From positions 1-64,000 of the forward strand of contig JAYPHU010000010.1 of NCBI GenBank assembly GCA_038127535.1: a stretch of DNA of 64,000 bases, in the 5' to 3' direction. The translations under genes were made by a program, and so were the position numbers. This document shows positions 1-9,932 of this stretch, piece by piece. Under the pieces are notes generated by a model. The model saw only the letters and a program-made list of their open reading frames with translations, did no database searches and had not been told where the DNA came from. This DNA comes from JAYPHU01 sp038127535. Its GTDB lineage: Bacteria; Pseudomonadota; Alphaproteobacteria; Rhodospirillales; UBA2165. Position 1 is the first letter of the stretch. Each line of letters opens with the position of its first letter.

Positions 1-770
1 ATTCGATTGAGGATTTCCGAGGCGACCTGGCCGGCGCCGGGGTGGAGAAATCGGTCTATATCCAGGTCAACTGGCCCGCCGGCCAGGAAGTGAACGAGGC
101 CGCCTGGGTGCAGGAAGTCGCCGAAAAGAGCGGCTGGCCCCACGCCATCGTCGGCTATGTGGATTTTGCCGCCGGGGACGCCTCGGCAACCCTCAAGGCG
201 CTGTCGCAACATTCCCTGATGCGGGGCATCCGCCAGCAGCTCCATTGGCATGAAAACCCCCTCTATAAGTTTCAGCCCACGCCGGACCTGATGAACCAGG
301 CCGCCTGGCGCAAGAACTTCACCCTGCTGCAGGACTATAACTGGACGTTCGAGCTGCAGGTCTTCGCCTCCCAAATGACGGACGCGGCACGGCTGGCCGC
401 CGACTTCCCCGCGACACAAATGATCCTGCAGCATTGCGGCATGCCGGAAGACACGTCGGACGCCGGCAGGACCCTGTGGCGAGACGGCATGAAACGGCTG
501 GCGGATCAGCCCAACATCCATTGCAAGTTCTCGGGCCTGGGCACCTTTATCCATCGCAATGATCCCGGCTTCATCGCCGAGATCACCGGCGAGTGCCTGG
601 ACATGTTCGGCGCGGCCCGCTGCGTGTTCGGCAGCAACTATCCGATCGAGAAACTGTGGACCGAGTACGGCCCCATCGTCGATGCGTTCCGTGCGGCGGT
701 CGCCCATTTGCCCGAAGCCGAGCAGGCCATGGTGCTGCACGACAACGCGGTCACGCTCTACAGGCTTTGA
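1..770 (+). CDS. Amidohydrolase-2 family metal-dependent hydrolase (5' truncated)
   Basis: The reading frame is open from the first bases of the window, so the N-terminus lies outside it; the GTG at 42 is probably internal. The visible part is the C-terminal two thirds of a TIM-barrel amidohydrolase of the L-fuconolactonase/2-pyrone-4,6-dicarboxylate hydrolase group. It has QLHWHENP, the strand motif ILQHCG, a CKFSGLG segment, and the late FGSNYPIEKLW motif where many relatives have FGSDYP (that Asp/Asn is close to the catalytic metal site). It probably hydrolyses a lactone or a similar small cyclic ester in the cytoplasm. Its stop codon overlaps the start of the next hydrolase (TGATG), so the two are translationally coupled and probably form a catabolic pair. 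The substrate cannot be told from sequence. Confidence 0.8.
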   Translation, partial: SIEDFRGDLAGAGVEKSVYIQVNWPAGQEVNEAAWVQEVAEKSGWPHAIVGYVDFAAGDASATLKALSQHSLMRGIRQQLHWHENPLYKFQPTPDLMNQAAWRKNFTLLQDYNWTFELQVFASQMTDAARLAADFPATQMILQHCGMPEDTSDAGRTLWRDGMKRLADQPNIHCKFSGLGTFIHRNDPGFIAEITGECLDMFGAARCVFGSNYPIEKLWTEYGPIVDAFRAAVAHLPEAEQAMVLHDNAVTLYRL

Positions 771-1627
771 TGATGGCGGAAGCGTTTACCCCCGATCCGG
801 AATTGAACCGGCAGTATTCGAACGATCTCTGGGCCAGCAACGGGGCGGACTCCCGCGCCGCCGCCAACGCCAAAAGCCTGGAGATCAGAGAGCGCCTACC
901 CGGCCATCTGGATATTGCGTACGGCGACGGGCCGGACGAGGTGCTGGACATCTTTCCGGCCGGCGCCAGTGCCCGCCCGGTGCATGTGTTCTTCCACGGC
1001 GGCGGCTGGATGCGAGGCTCCAAGGACACGGCGTGTTTCACCGCCGGGATGATCACGGACGCGGGCGGGCTGTTCGTCGCGGTCAATTTCTCCAAAGCCG
1101 ATAAGGTCGGCCTCGCCGAGATCACGGCGCAAAGCCGGGCCGCCGTCGCCTGGGTCTATCAGAACATCTCTCACTATGGCGGCGATGCGGAACGGATTTA
1201 TGTCTGTGGCAAATCCTCCGGCGCACAACAGGCCGGCATGGTGGCCTGCACTGACTGGTCGGACTATGGCCTGCCCGATGACGTGGTGAAGGGCGGCGTG
1301 CTGGTCAGCGGGTCTTATGACCTGACGCCGATGAGCAAAACAGACCGGCGCACCAATGTGGGCGTGGACGAAGCGGTCGCCGAAGCCCTGTCGCCGGCCC
1401 TGCACATCCCGGCCACCGGCTGCCCGCTGGTTCTGGCGCACGCACAGCACGATGCGCCGGAACTACATCGCCAGGCGCGCGAGTTCGCCGCCCTGTGGCG
1501 AGCCGCCGGATACGAAAGCCGCTTACTCGTGGAAGAAAACGTGGATCACTTCAGTATGGCCGTGCCCATGGTCGATAAGGACAGCTATGTGGGTCAAGCC
1601 ATGCTGGCGCAGATGGGCCTGCTCTAG
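770..1627 (+). CDS. Alpha/beta hydrolase (hormone-sensitive-lipase/esterase-like)
   Basis: This is a 285-residue alpha/beta hydrolase fold enzyme. The oxyanion motif HGGGW lies near residue 80, the nucleophile elbow is GKSSG (Ser in GxSxG) near residue 150, and the C-terminal catalytic His is in VDHFSM. This arrangement is typical of the HSL/arylformamidase-like carboxylesterases. The ATG at 770 is chosen because it overlaps the upstream TGA (TGATG) and begins the conserved part; the frame stays open upstream but that stretch reads as out-of-frame amidohydrolase sequence. Coupling to the amidohydrolase suggests joint breakdown of an ester or lactone. The 3' end overlaps the convergent TPR gene by four bases. 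Confidence 0.82.
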   Translation: MMAEAFTPDPELNRQYSNDLWASNGADSRAAANAKSLEIRERLPGHLDIAYGDGPDEVLDIFPAGASARPVHVFFHGGGWMRGSKDTACFTAGMITDAGGLFVAVNFSKADKVGLAEITAQSRAAVAWVYQNISHYGGDAERIYVCGKSSGAQQAGMVACTDWSDYGLPDDVVKGGVLVSGSYDLTPMSKTDRRTNVGVDEAVAEALSPALHIPATGCPLVLAHAQHDAPELHRQAREFAALWRAAGYESRLLVEENVDHFSMAVPMVDKDSYVGQAMLAQMGLL

Positions 1628-3492
1628 CCACCGTCTTTTTCGAACGCGGCCAGCGCGGCGGCGACCTCACTCATCACACTCTCCCAATCACCGATCTTGG
1701 ACTGGCGGAACAGCCGCGCCGACGGATACCAGGGACTGTCGTCCCGCTCCAACTGCCAGCGCCAATCGGGGGCGAAGGGCAGAAGCACCCACACCGGCTT
1801 GCCCAGCGCGCCGGCCAGGTGCGCGACGGCAGTATCCACGGTAATCACCAGATCCAGCGACGCAATGGCCGTGGCCGAGCCGGTGAAGTCGTGAATCTGC
1901 GAGCGAAGGTCGACGACGTCTGCGCCCCAGTCCATGTCCGAGAGCTGATCCCCCCGGTCGTCGAACTGCAGGGATATCCAATGGGCGTCGGAAGCGGCAA
2001 TAAGGTCCTTAAATCCCGCCAACGGGATCGACCGGTTGAGGTCGTTCTTGTGGGTGGGCCGGCCGGCCCAGGCGAACCCGATCACCGGTTTGTCGTCGCT
2101 GATGTCCCCCAGATCAATCTCCACATCCGGGGTCAGTTTCAGATATGGCGTCGCCGCCGGGACGGACTCTCTATCGGTCTCAAACAAATGCGGCAGGCTC
2201 ATCACCGGCGCCTGCAGATCAACCGCCGGCGCTTCCTCACCCCGGGCGATCACCAAGGCCACCCCCTCCACCAAACTCAGCAGCCGCACCAGCGGCGCGT
2301 GGGTTTCAACAATCACTGTCGCACCCTTCTCTGCCAGCAGCGGCGCATAGCGGATAAACTGCAGCGTATCGCCATAGCCCTGTTCCGAATGGACGAGGAT
2401 GGTTTTGCCGTCCAGGGTCCCGCCGTACCATAAAGGAATTTCCCCGTAGCGGGCGATAAACTCGGGCAGCCGCCAGCGCACCTCGTAATCCGCGAACCCG
2501 CCCGCCAGATCACCGGTCAGCAGCCTTGCCAGCCCCCGGTTCCAGATACCGTCGGCATGATTGAGCTCGATAGCCAGGGCTTGGTCGAATAGTTTCAACG
2601 CCCCAGCCACATCACCTAAAGCCTGCCGCACGCCGCCAAGGTTCACCAGGGCGGTCGGGTGACCCGGCTGTTGCGCAAGCGCCTTTTCCAGCGCGTCCGC
2701 CGCCTCGTTCAGGCGATGCAGCCGGGCCAGCGCGTTGCCCCGGTTGACACCCGCATCGATATTCTCCGGATCAAGGGACAGAGCTTTATCATAGGCCTCC
2801 AGCGCGCCCGTATAGTCCCGCCGGTCATATTTCACCGTCCCGAGGGCATTCCAGGCCGGGGCCGCATGGGGAAACAGGCTCGCGGTTTCGCCGGTCAAAG
2901 TCAGAGCTTCGGTCAACTCACCGGATTGCCTTAACGCCTCGCAGAGGTTTACCCGCGCCTCCAACGAGTAACCGTCTGATGTCACAGCATGTCGCAGGAG
3001 TGCGGCGGCCTCTTGCAGGCTCGATTGATCCAGCCGGATGGCGCCAGCCACCGCCAGCGCCGCCGGCAGACCGGGAGATGCCGCCAGGGCCTTTTCAGTC
3101 GCCTTTTCCGCTGCGGCCAAATCACCACCGCGCCGATGGAGATCAGCCAAATTGGTCCAGGCTTCGGCAAATTCGGGCACCAACTCAACCGCGCGCCCAT
3201 AGGCGGCATGCGCGCCCTCGACGTCTCCCATCTCCTTGAGGATGGAGCCCAACGTGTTGTGCGCTTCGGGATACACCTCGCGCACGGCAAGCGATTGGGT
3301 GACGAGCTTCCGCGCCTCTTCCAGCCGGCCCGCGTCCATCGCCAAGACCCCCAGCAGATGCAGTGCTTCGGCATTGTCGGCATCGGCCTCTAAGGCTTGG
3401 CGGTAATAACCCTCCGCGCTCTGTCGGTCTCCCACCAGATGGGCCTGCAGGCCTTGGTTAACCAATTGGTCCGGATGTTGGTCGCCGTTCAT
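1624..3492 (-). CDS. TPR-repeat protein with C-terminal glycosyltransferase-like domain
   Basis: About 622 residues. Roughly nine to ten tetratricopeptide repeats occupy residues 10-340, recognisable by recurring patterns such as AEAWTNLADLH and AWNALGTVKYD. The remainder is the heptosyltransferase/GT9-like domain common in alphaproteobacterial TPR proteins, with HSEQGYGDTLQFIRY, the FAWAGRPTHKNDLNRS segment and DLVITVDTAVAHLAGALGKPVW. Such proteins are thought to glycosylate proteins or surface glycans, but specific activity is rarely shown. An upstream ATG at 3531 is in frame; the ATG at 3492 is preferred because GGAGAG sits just before it while 3531 has no ribosome binding site. The gene is convergent with the esterase and divergent from the GDH gene. 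Confidence 0.8.
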   Translation of the reverse strand: MNGDQHPDQLVNQGLQAHLVGDRQSAEGYYRQALEADADNAEALHLLGVLAMDAGRLEEARKLVTQSLAVREVYPEAHNTLGSILKEMGDVEGAHAAYGRAVELVPEFAEAWTNLADLHRRGGDLAAAEKATEKALAASPGLPAALAVAGAIRLDQSSLQEAAALLRHAVTSDGYSLEARVNLCEALRQSGELTEALTLTGETASLFPHAAPAWNALGTVKYDRRDYTGALEAYDKALSLDPENIDAGVNRGNALARLHRLNEAADALEKALAQQPGHPTALVNLGGVRQALGDVAGALKLFDQALAIELNHADGIWNRGLARLLTGDLAGGFADYEVRWRLPEFIARYGEIPLWYGGTLDGKTILVHSEQGYGDTLQFIRYAPLLAEKGATVIVETHAPLVRLLSLVEGVALVIARGEEAPAVDLQAPVMSLPHLFETDRESVPAATPYLKLTPDVEIDLGDISDDKPVIGFAWAGRPTHKNDLNRSIPLAGFKDLIAASDAHWISLQFDDRGDQLSDMDWGADVVDLRSQIHDFTGSATAIASLDLVITVDTAVAHLAGALGKPVWVLLPFAPDWRWQLERDDSPWYPSARLFRQSKIGDWESVMSEVAAALAAFEKDGG

Positions 3493-3531
3493 CACTCTCC
3501 GGTCTCGGGAAATGCCGGGCGGCAGTGTCAT

Positions 3532-3762
3532 TTTAAGGTTGCCCGCCGCAGCCCCTAAGACCCCATAAAATCCGGGCTCTGCCGCGAACAGGAATTCTAC
3601 TTTAACTCATTGTTTATTAACGAAGTAAGACCAATGTTAACATGAGTAACATGCCTCGGATTTCTCCGTATATCCTTATCGATAAAAGGGGGGGTACCGT
3701 GCCCGGGTCTTTAGCAATGGGGCAATGCCGTCCGGGGGGACGGCGAAGACGAGGGACTCGCC
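3532..3762. promoter_or_regulatory. Divergent intergenic region upstream of the NAD-GDH gene
   Basis: This 231-base region separates the divergent TPR and NAD-GDH genes and must hold both promoters. It is AT-rich around 3600-3650, unlike the flanking genes, and contains a perfect ten-base palindrome ATGTTAACAT at 3634-3643, flanked by ACTCAT (3605-3610) and its inverse ATGAGT (3642-3647), a possible operator. No convincing -35/-10 pair could be assigned by eye. A GAGGGA ribosome binding site lies about six bases before the GDH ATG. Confidence 0.45.
3727..3744 (+). other. GC hairpin in the NAD-GDH leader
   Basis: A perfect seven-base inverted repeat (GCCGTCC / GGACGGC) with a GGGG loop lies 18 bases before the NAD-GDH start codon, just upstream of the ribosome binding site. 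It has no following T-run, so it is not an intrinsic terminator; it could affect mRNA stability or translation. The function is inferred only from position. Confidence 0.35.
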
Positions 3763-6700
3763 ATGAACGCGACATCAAACAATCGTAATACCGATCTTTT
3801 GACCAAAGTCACCAAGGCCGCCACCGGCATGGCCGCAAAGGCCGACCGGGCTAAAGTCGGCCGGCTGGTACGAGCATTCTATTCCAACACCTCCCGACAG
3901 GACCTGTCGGAAAGAACGGTGGATGAACTGGCTGGTTCAGCCCTGGCCATTATGTCGTTCGGTAACAAACGCCGGCCAGGTAAAACCCTATTGCGCGTCT
4001 ATAACCCCGAGAAGAAGAAAAACGGCTGGGACAGCGACCACACGATCATTGAAGCGGTGACAGACGATATGCCGTTCCTGGTGGATTCAATTACCTCTGA
4101 GCTCGGCAGCCGCGGCATCACCGTGCATCTGGTGATCCACCCCATCGTCCGCGTTGTCCGCAATTCTGACGGCGGCTTGAAAGACGTGCTGGAGAACGGC
4201 CGGGATGCCAAAGGTGCGGCATCCGAGGCTTTCATGTCGTTCGAAATTACCCGGCAATCAAGCGCGGCTTCCTTGAAGGAGTTGGAACAAGCCATCGCCG
4301 GAATCCTGAAGGATGTGAGAGCGGCGGTTGAAGACTGGCAGCCCATGCGCGCCAAGGTCCAGGAAATCATCGAAGAGACCAAATTGCGGTTCGCCGCCGC
4401 CGGCGCGACAGAAGTGGCGGAGGCGCAGGACTTCCTACAATGGGCCCATGATGACAATTTCACCTTCCTTGGTTACCGGGAATACGATTTCAAAGGCAAG
4501 GGCCTGAAAGCCAAGGTTGCCATCAACAAGCAGTCCGGCCTGGGCGTTCTCCGGGACGACAATCGGGTCGTTATCAAGGAGCTTCGTAATCTGGATAAAA
4601 TGCCGGCGGAAATCCGTGCACTGGTGCGCAATACCGATCCTGTGGTGATCAGCAAGGCCGATGTCCGCTCCACCGTCCATCGAGCCGCTCTGATGGACAC
4701 GATCGCCGTCAAGAAGGTAGACAAGGACGGCAATGTGACCGGTGAACGGCTAATTGTCGGCCTGTTTACATCGGTCGCCTATTCCACCAGCCCTCGCGAC
4801 ATTCCCTTGCTGCGCCGTAAAATAGAGAAAATGGTGGCCCTAGCCGGCTTCCCCACCACCAGCCATGACGGCAAGGCGCTTCTCCACATTCTGGAGACCT
4901 ACCCCCGGGACGAGCTATTCCAGACGCGGGATGAGGAGTTGCTGGAGACCTCCATGGGGATCCTGCACCTGCAGGAACGCCAACGGGTCGCCATGTTCCA
5001 TCGGTTCGACAATTTCGGCCGCTATGCCTCTGTCATGGTGTATGTGCCCCGGGACAACTTCACCACCCGGCTGCGACTGCGTATGCAGGCGATGCTGGAA
5101 GAGGCCTTCGGCGGTGAAGTTCTGGGCTTCAACATGGAATTCAGCGAATCAGCCCTGGCACGCCTCCATGTAACTATTTCCCTGCCGGGACGCTACAAAC
5201 GGATGATCGATACGCCGGCTGTCGAAGAAAAGTTGAGCGAGATCGCCCGATCTTGGTCGGACCGGATCACAATTGCGCTCACGGAATCCATGGGTGAAGA
5301 AGCCGCTGTTGCGCTTGGCAATACCTATGCTGATGCGTTCCCGTCGGGCTATACGGAAACATTCTCCCCTGCGCAGGCGTTGAACGATATCGAGATGCTG
5401 GAACGCGTTGCCGCCACCGGCGACATCCAAGTCCGTCTCTATCCGCCGGAAGGAGCGACTGACAATTCCGTTCGCTTCAAAATGTTCCATGCCGGCTCGC
5501 GCGTCGCCCTCTCCGAGGTGCTGCCGATGCTGGAACATCTCGGCCTCAAGGTTCTGGACGAGGTCCCCTACGAAATTCGACCGGCCGGCGAGGACGCCGA
5601 TATGATCATGATCCATGATTTCGGTATGGTCCCGGAAGGCGGCGGGGACCTGGACGTGGACGCCATCAAAGCGAATTTCGAAGAGCTGTTCACCAACGTC
5701 TGGCATGGTGATGTGGAAAGCGACCGCTTTAACGCCCTGGTGCTCAATGTCGGGCTCGACTGGCGGCGGTTGGTGATCCTCCGGACCTATGCCAAGTATC
5801 TGAAACAGGCCGCTGCGCCCTTCTCTCAGGAGTACATGGAAGAGGCCCTACGCCAGAACCCGAAGGCTGCCACTAAGCTGATCGAGCTGTTCGAAGCGCA
5901 ATTCGACCCGGCAATCAAGACCGGCCGGGATAAGCTGACGGCCAAAATCTGCCGCCAGATCGAGGCTATCCTGGAAGATGTTCAGAGCGCGGATCACGAT
6001 CGTATCCTGCGCCGCTTCCTGAACGCCATCGACTCGACCTTGCGCACCAACTACTACCAAACCACGGCTGACGGCGAGCCGAAGCCATACCTGTCCATCA
6101 AGTTGGACAGTAAAAAGGTGGATGAACTTCCCCTTCCCCGGCCGTTACGGGAAATTTTTGTCTATGCGCCCCGGTTCGAGGCCATTCACCTGCGGGGTGG
6201 CATGGTGGCTCGCGGTGGGCTTCGCTGGTCGGACCGGCCGGAAGATTTCCGGACCGAAATTCTGGGCCTGATGAAGGCGCAGATGGTGAAAAACGCGGTC
6301 ATCGTGCCGGTCGGCTCGAAAGGCGGGTTCGTGGTCAAACGTCCGCCGGCGGAAGGCGGACGCCAGGCATTCATCGACGAAGGCATAGCGTGCTACAAAA
6401 TGTTCATGGGCGGGATGCTCGACATCACCGACAACCTCAACGGCCCGAAAGTCGTTCAGCGGCCGAATGTGGTCCGCCGGGACGGCGACGATCCCTACCT
6501 GGTGGTCGCCGCCGACAAAGGCACCGCGACCTTCTCCGACATTGCCAACGGTGTGTCCATCGAATACGGCCACTGGCTGGGCGACGCCTATGCGTCCGGC
6601 GGCAGTGTCGGCTATGACCACAAAAAGATGGGTATCACCGCCAAGGGCGCCTGGGAGTCGGTGAAACGCCACTTCCGGGAAATCGGCAAGAACATCCAGA

Positions 6701-8598
6701 AGGAAGACTTCACCGTGGTCGGTGTCGGCGACATGTCCGGCGACGTGTTCGGCAACGGCATGCTGCTCTCCAAACACATCAGGCTGGTGGGCGCGTTCAA
6801 TCACCTGCACATCTTTGTCGACCCGAAACCCGATTCCGCCAAAAGCTGTGTGGAACGCAAGCGGCTGTTCGACACACCCGGCACCGCCTGGACCGACTAT
6901 AATGCGAAATTGATCTCCAAGGGCGGCGGGGTGTTTGAACGTTCCGCCAAGAGCATCCCGGTGTCGCCGGAAATGAAGGACCGTTTCGGTCTCACCAAAT
7001 CTCAGGTCACCCCGACCGAACTGATGCAGGCAATCCTGAAAGCCGAGGTTGAGCTCCTATGGTTCGGCGGCATCGGCACGTACGTTAAATCCACGCAGGA
7101 AGCGAACAGCGACGCAGGTGACCGGGTCAATGATTCCCTTCGGATCAGCTCACCCGATCTCCGTTGTCAGGTGATCGGTGAAGGCGCTAACTTGGGCGTC
7201 ACCCAACGGGGCCGTATCCAGTTTGCCAAATTAGGCGGCCGGCTGAACACGGACTCCGTGGACAACTCCGCCGGCGTCGACTGTTCCGACCACGAGGTGA
7301 ACATCAAAATTCTCCTGGACGCGGTGGTCGCCGACAAGAAGCTGAACGAGGCGACCCGGAACAAGCTGTTGGAACGGATGACCGATGAGGTCGGCGAGCT
7401 GGTTCTGCGAGACAACTACCTGCAAACCCAAAGCATGACCCTGGTTCAATCCCAGGATGCTGAGCTTCTGGATATTCAGGCGCGATTCATCCGCATGCTC
7501 GAGAAATCAGGACGGTTGGATCGGGCGGTGGAATTCCTGCCGGACGATGAGACCCTGGCCGAGCGGGAGCTGAACCATCAAGGTCTGACACGACCGGAAA
7601 TCGCCGTGGTCATGCCGTATGCCAAACTGTGGATGTATGACGAGATTTTGGCCTCCAACTTGCCGGACGCGCCGGAACTCAAAGAGGACTTAATCGAATA
7701 CTTCCCGACGCCGCTCCGCAAGACGTACGAAAAGCAGATCATGCAACACAAACTGCGCCGGGAGATCATCGCCACGGTGGTGACCAACAGCATGATCAAC
7801 CGCGTCGGCGGCACCTTTGTCACCAATTTGATGGAGAAGTCGGGGGCCTCGCCGGTCGACATCGCCCGGGGCTATATCGCCACCCGGGACGCGTTTGGCC
7901 TGGAACCCTTGTGGCAGGGGATCGAGGCGCTGGACAATATCGCCGCTGCGGATACGCAGATTACCCTACTCCGCGACGTCAATGAGTTGATCGAGCGGGC
8001 GACCTTGTGGCTACTAAGGCACGCCAAGCAGCCGATCGATATCGGAGCTACGATCCGGGAATTCCAATCCGGCATTAAACAGCTTTCGGGCAAGATCGAG
8101 AAGATCGTGCCCAAGGAAGTCGTGGACCGGGTCAACTTCCGGGCCAACCGGTATATCAGCGCCGGCGTGCCAGCCGCATTGGCAAAGCAGATCGCCTACC
8201 TGCGGCTTCTGGTATCGGCCCTGGATGTCATCCGGGCGGCCTCCGCCAGCAAGATGAGCCTGGACGCCGTCGCCGCGCTCTACTTCCAGGTGGGCGAGAC
8301 CTTCGGCATGGGCTGGCTCCGCTACAATGCGGAGAAGCTGCCGGCGGATAGTCATTGGCAAAAGCTTGCCGCCGCCGCCATGATCGAAGAGCTTTACGGT
8401 CATCAGCGGGGCGTCACATTGCGGATCATGCGGGACGCCAAGGGCAAGGGCGACGTGCTGAAGGTTTGGTCGAAGAAGAACGAAGGCCTCATGGATCAGA
8501 CCGCGCAAATGCTCAACGAGTTGGAAGCTGGCGAGGTTGTCGACCTGTCCATGCTGGCCGTCGCCAGCCGCCAGCTGAGCTCCATTGCAGGCGGGTAG
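3763..8598 (+). CDS. gdhB: NAD-specific glutamate dehydrogenase, large (L-180-type) class
   Basis: A 1,611-residue protein matching the full length of the large bacterial NAD-GDH family, which deaminates L-glutamate to 2-oxoglutarate and ammonia with NAD in glutamate and arginine catabolism. The long N-terminal part contains the ACT-like regulatory regions (for example VDSITSELGSRGITVHLVIHP near residue 110). The catalytic domain begins near residue 800 with GGMVARGGLRWSDRPEDFR and continues through a KAQMVKNAVIVPVGSKGG segment carrying the substrate lysines. GVGDMSGDVFGNGML near residue 986 is the dinucleotide-binding region, followed by the usual C-terminal helical domain. Translation starts at the ATG preceded by GAGGGA. 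It appears monocistronic apart from possible read-through into the MFS gene 22 bases downstream. Confidence 0.95.
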   Translation: MNATSNNRNTDLLTKVTKAATGMAAKADRAKVGRLVRAFYSNTSRQDLSERTVDELAGSALAIMSFGNKRRPGKTLLRVYNPEKKKNGWDSDHTIIEAVTDDMPFLVDSITSELGSRGITVHLVIHPIVRVVRNSDGGLKDVLENGRDAKGAASEAFMSFEITRQSSAASLKELEQAIAGILKDVRAAVEDWQPMRAKVQEIIEETKLRFAAAGATEVAEAQDFLQWAHDDNFTFLGYREYDFKGKGLKAKVAINKQSGLGVLRDDNRVVIKELRNLDKMPAEIRALVRNTDPVVISKADVRSTVHRAALMDTIAVKKVDKDGNVTGERLIVGLFTSVAYSTSPRDIPLLRRKIEKMVALAGFPTTSHDGKALLHILETYPRDELFQTRDEELLETSMGILHLQERQRVAMFHRFDNFGRYASVMVYVPRDNFTTRLRLRMQAMLEEAFGGEVLGFNMEFSESALARLHVTISLPGRYKRMIDTPAVEEKLSEIARSWSDRITIALTESMGEEAAVALGNTYADAFPSGYTETFSPAQALNDIEMLERVAATGDIQVRLYPPEGATDNSVRFKMFHAGSRVALSEVLPMLEHLGLKVLDEVPYEIRPAGEDADMIMIHDFGMVPEGGGDLDVDAIKANFEELFTNVWHGDVESDRFNALVLNVGLDWRRLVILRTYAKYLKQAAAPFSQEYMEEALRQNPKAATKLIELFEAQFDPAIKTGRDKLTAKICRQIEAILEDVQSADHDRILRRFLNAIDSTLRTNYYQTTADGEPKPYLSIKLDSKKVDELPLPRPLREIFVYAPRFEAIHLRGGMVARGGLRWSDRPEDFRTEILGLMKAQMVKNAVIVPVGSKGGFVVKRPPAEGGRQAFIDEGIACYKMFMGGMLDITDNLNGPKVVQRPNVVRRDGDDPYLVVAADKGTATFSDIANGVSIEYGHWLGDAYASGGSVGYDHKKMGITAKGAWESVKRHFREIGKNIQKEDFTVVGVGDMSGDVFGNGMLLSKHIRLVGAFNHLHIFVDPKPDSAKSCVERKRLFDTPGTAWTDYNAKLISKGGGVFERSAKSIPVSPEMKDRFGLTKSQVTPTELMQAILKAEVELLWFGGIGTYVKSTQEANSDAGDRVNDSLRISSPDLRCQVIGEGANLGVTQRGRIQFAKLGGRLNTDSVDNSAGVDCSDHEVNIKILLDAVVADKKLNEATRNKLLERMTDEVGELVLRDNYLQTQSMTLVQSQDAELLDIQARFIRMLEKSGRLDRAVEFLPDDETLAERELNHQGLTRPEIAVVMPYAKLWMYDEILASNLPDAPELKEDLIEYFPTPLRKTYEKQIMQHKLRREIIATVVTNSMINRVGGTFVTNLMEKSGASPVDIARGYIATRDAFGLEPLWQGIEALDNIAAADTQITLLRDVNELIERATLWLLRHAKQPIDIGATIREFQSGIKQLSGKIEKIVPKEVVDRVNFRANRYISAGVPAALAKQIAYLRLLVSALDVIRAASASKMSLDAVAALYFQVGETFGMGWLRYNAEKLPADSHWQKLAAAAMIEELYGHQRGVTLRIMRDAKGKGDVLKVWSKKNEGLMDQTAQMLNELEAGEVVDLSMLAVASRQLSSIAGG

Positions 8599-8620
8599 TT
8601 CCGGCCTTAAAACTTAGGGC

Positions 8621-9901
8621 ATGAACGCGTCCGACATGACAAACCGGCGGGGCCAGATCGCCTGGGCCTTCTATGATTGGGCGAATTCCGCCTTTCCGAC
8701 GGTCATCCTGACCTTCGTTTTTGCGACCTTTTTCACACAGAAAATTGCGGAAAACGAGATCACGGGCACCTCCCAATGGGGATACGCCATGAGCCTTTCG
8801 GCGCTTGCTGTGGCGGTGGTGGCACCCATCCTCGGGGCTATCGCGGACAACAGCGGACGGCGCAAACCTTGGTTGGGTGGTTTTACCCTGATGGCCGTGA
8901 TCTCCAGCGCGCTCTTATGGTTCGCCGAACCAAACACGACTTTCATCCTTTGGGCGCTAGTCTTCGCGGGGTTGGGCAACTTCGCTTTTGAATCCGGTAT
9001 GGTTTTCTACAACGCCATGCTGCCTGATATCTGCAAACCGGAGAGATTCGGCCGCCTATCGGGCTGGGCCTGGGGATTGGGGTATGCCGGCGGACTGTCG
9101 TGCCTGGTAATTGCCCTGTTCGGCTTCGCCCAGGCGGAAAGACCGTGGTTCGGCCTCTCCAAGGAAGGAGCTGAGAATATCCGTGGCACCGCCACTCTGG
9201 TCGCCTTTTGGTTCATCGTGTTCTCTCTCCCGCTGTTTCTTTTCACGCCGGACAAGCCGGCAACGGGGGTGCCGTTTGGCCAGGCCGTCCGGGACGGCTG
9301 GACCACGCTGATCGGCACGTTCCGCAATCTCCGCCAACACGCCCAAACGGCGCGATACCTCATCGCCCGGATGATCTACACCGATGGTCTCAACACGATA
9401 TTCGCCTTCGGCGGCATTTACGCCGCCGGGAGTTTCGGCTTTACCTTCGAGCAGATCATCACCTTCGGCATCGCCATTAACGTGACCGCGGGCTTGGGCG
9501 CGGTCGGGTTTGCCTGGGTGGACGACACGATCGGCGCAAAGACGACGATCCTTTGGGCCGTGGCCGGGCTGACAGTGTTCGGTATTGCTCTCTTGATTAT
9601 CGAATCGCAGACAATGTTCTGGGTGTTTGGCCTGGGCCTGGGCATCTTCGTCGGACCTGCCCAGGCGGCCAGCCGGTCCCTGATGGCCCATCTGGCTCCG
9701 GCGGAGCTGCGCACCGAGATGTTTGGCCTCTATGCCCTGTCCGGCAAGGCGACGGCCTTCCTGGGCCCGTTGGTCTTGGCTCTGTTTACCGACATGTTTC
9801 AAAGTCAGCGGGCCGGCATGGCGACCATTATCGTCTTTTTCATGGTGGGCGGCGCGCTGATGCTCGGCGTCCGCGCGCCCAAACAATCAGAGGAAGGTTG
9901 A
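8621..9901 (+). CDS. MFS transporter, UMF1/Atg22-like family
   Basis: A 426-residue polytopic membrane protein with about 12 hydrophobic segments. The N-terminus (IAWAFYDWANSAFPTVILTF) is the hallmark of the UMF1/Atg22 branch of the major facilitator superfamily, and GRRKPWLGG is the loop 2-3 motif. Family members are proposed exporters of amino acids or small metabolites from the cytoplasm or vacuole. Being only 22 bases after NAD-GDH, it might share its transcript and move a related amino acid, but that is context only. A second start at codon 6 (MTNRRGQ) is possible; neither has a strong ribosome binding site. Confidence 0.85.
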   Translation: MNASDMTNRRGQIAWAFYDWANSAFPTVILTFVFATFFTQKIAENEITGTSQWGYAMSLSALAVAVVAPILGAIADNSGRRKPWLGGFTLMAVISSALLWFAEPNTTFILWALVFAGLGNFAFESGMVFYNAMLPDICKPERFGRLSGWAWGLGYAGGLSCLVIALFGFAQAERPWFGLSKEGAENIRGTATLVAFWFIVFSLPLFLFTPDKPATGVPFGQAVRDGWTTLIGTFRNLRQHAQTARYLIARMIYTDGLNTIFAFGGIYAAGSFGFTFEQIITFGIAINVTAGLGAVGFAWVDDTIGAKTTILWAVAGLTVFGIALLIIESQTMFWVFGLGLGIFVGPAQAASRSLMAHLAPAELRTEMFGLYALSGKATAFLGPLVLALFTDMFQSQRAGMATIIVFFMVGGALMLGVRAPKQSEEG

Positions 9902-9932
9902 AACCCTTCGCAATCGCTTATATGGATGGCTC

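Noticed and set aside
1819..2433. Plus-strand open frame opposite the TPR gene
   Set aside because: Low-complexity arginine/glutamine-rich translation with no motifs; explained by the antisense TPR coding sequence.
6145..6810. Long minus-strand open frame inside the NAD-GDH gene
   Set aside because: It is the antisense shadow of a GC-rich gene, is rich in His/Val/Asp without domain motifs, and has no ribosome binding site.
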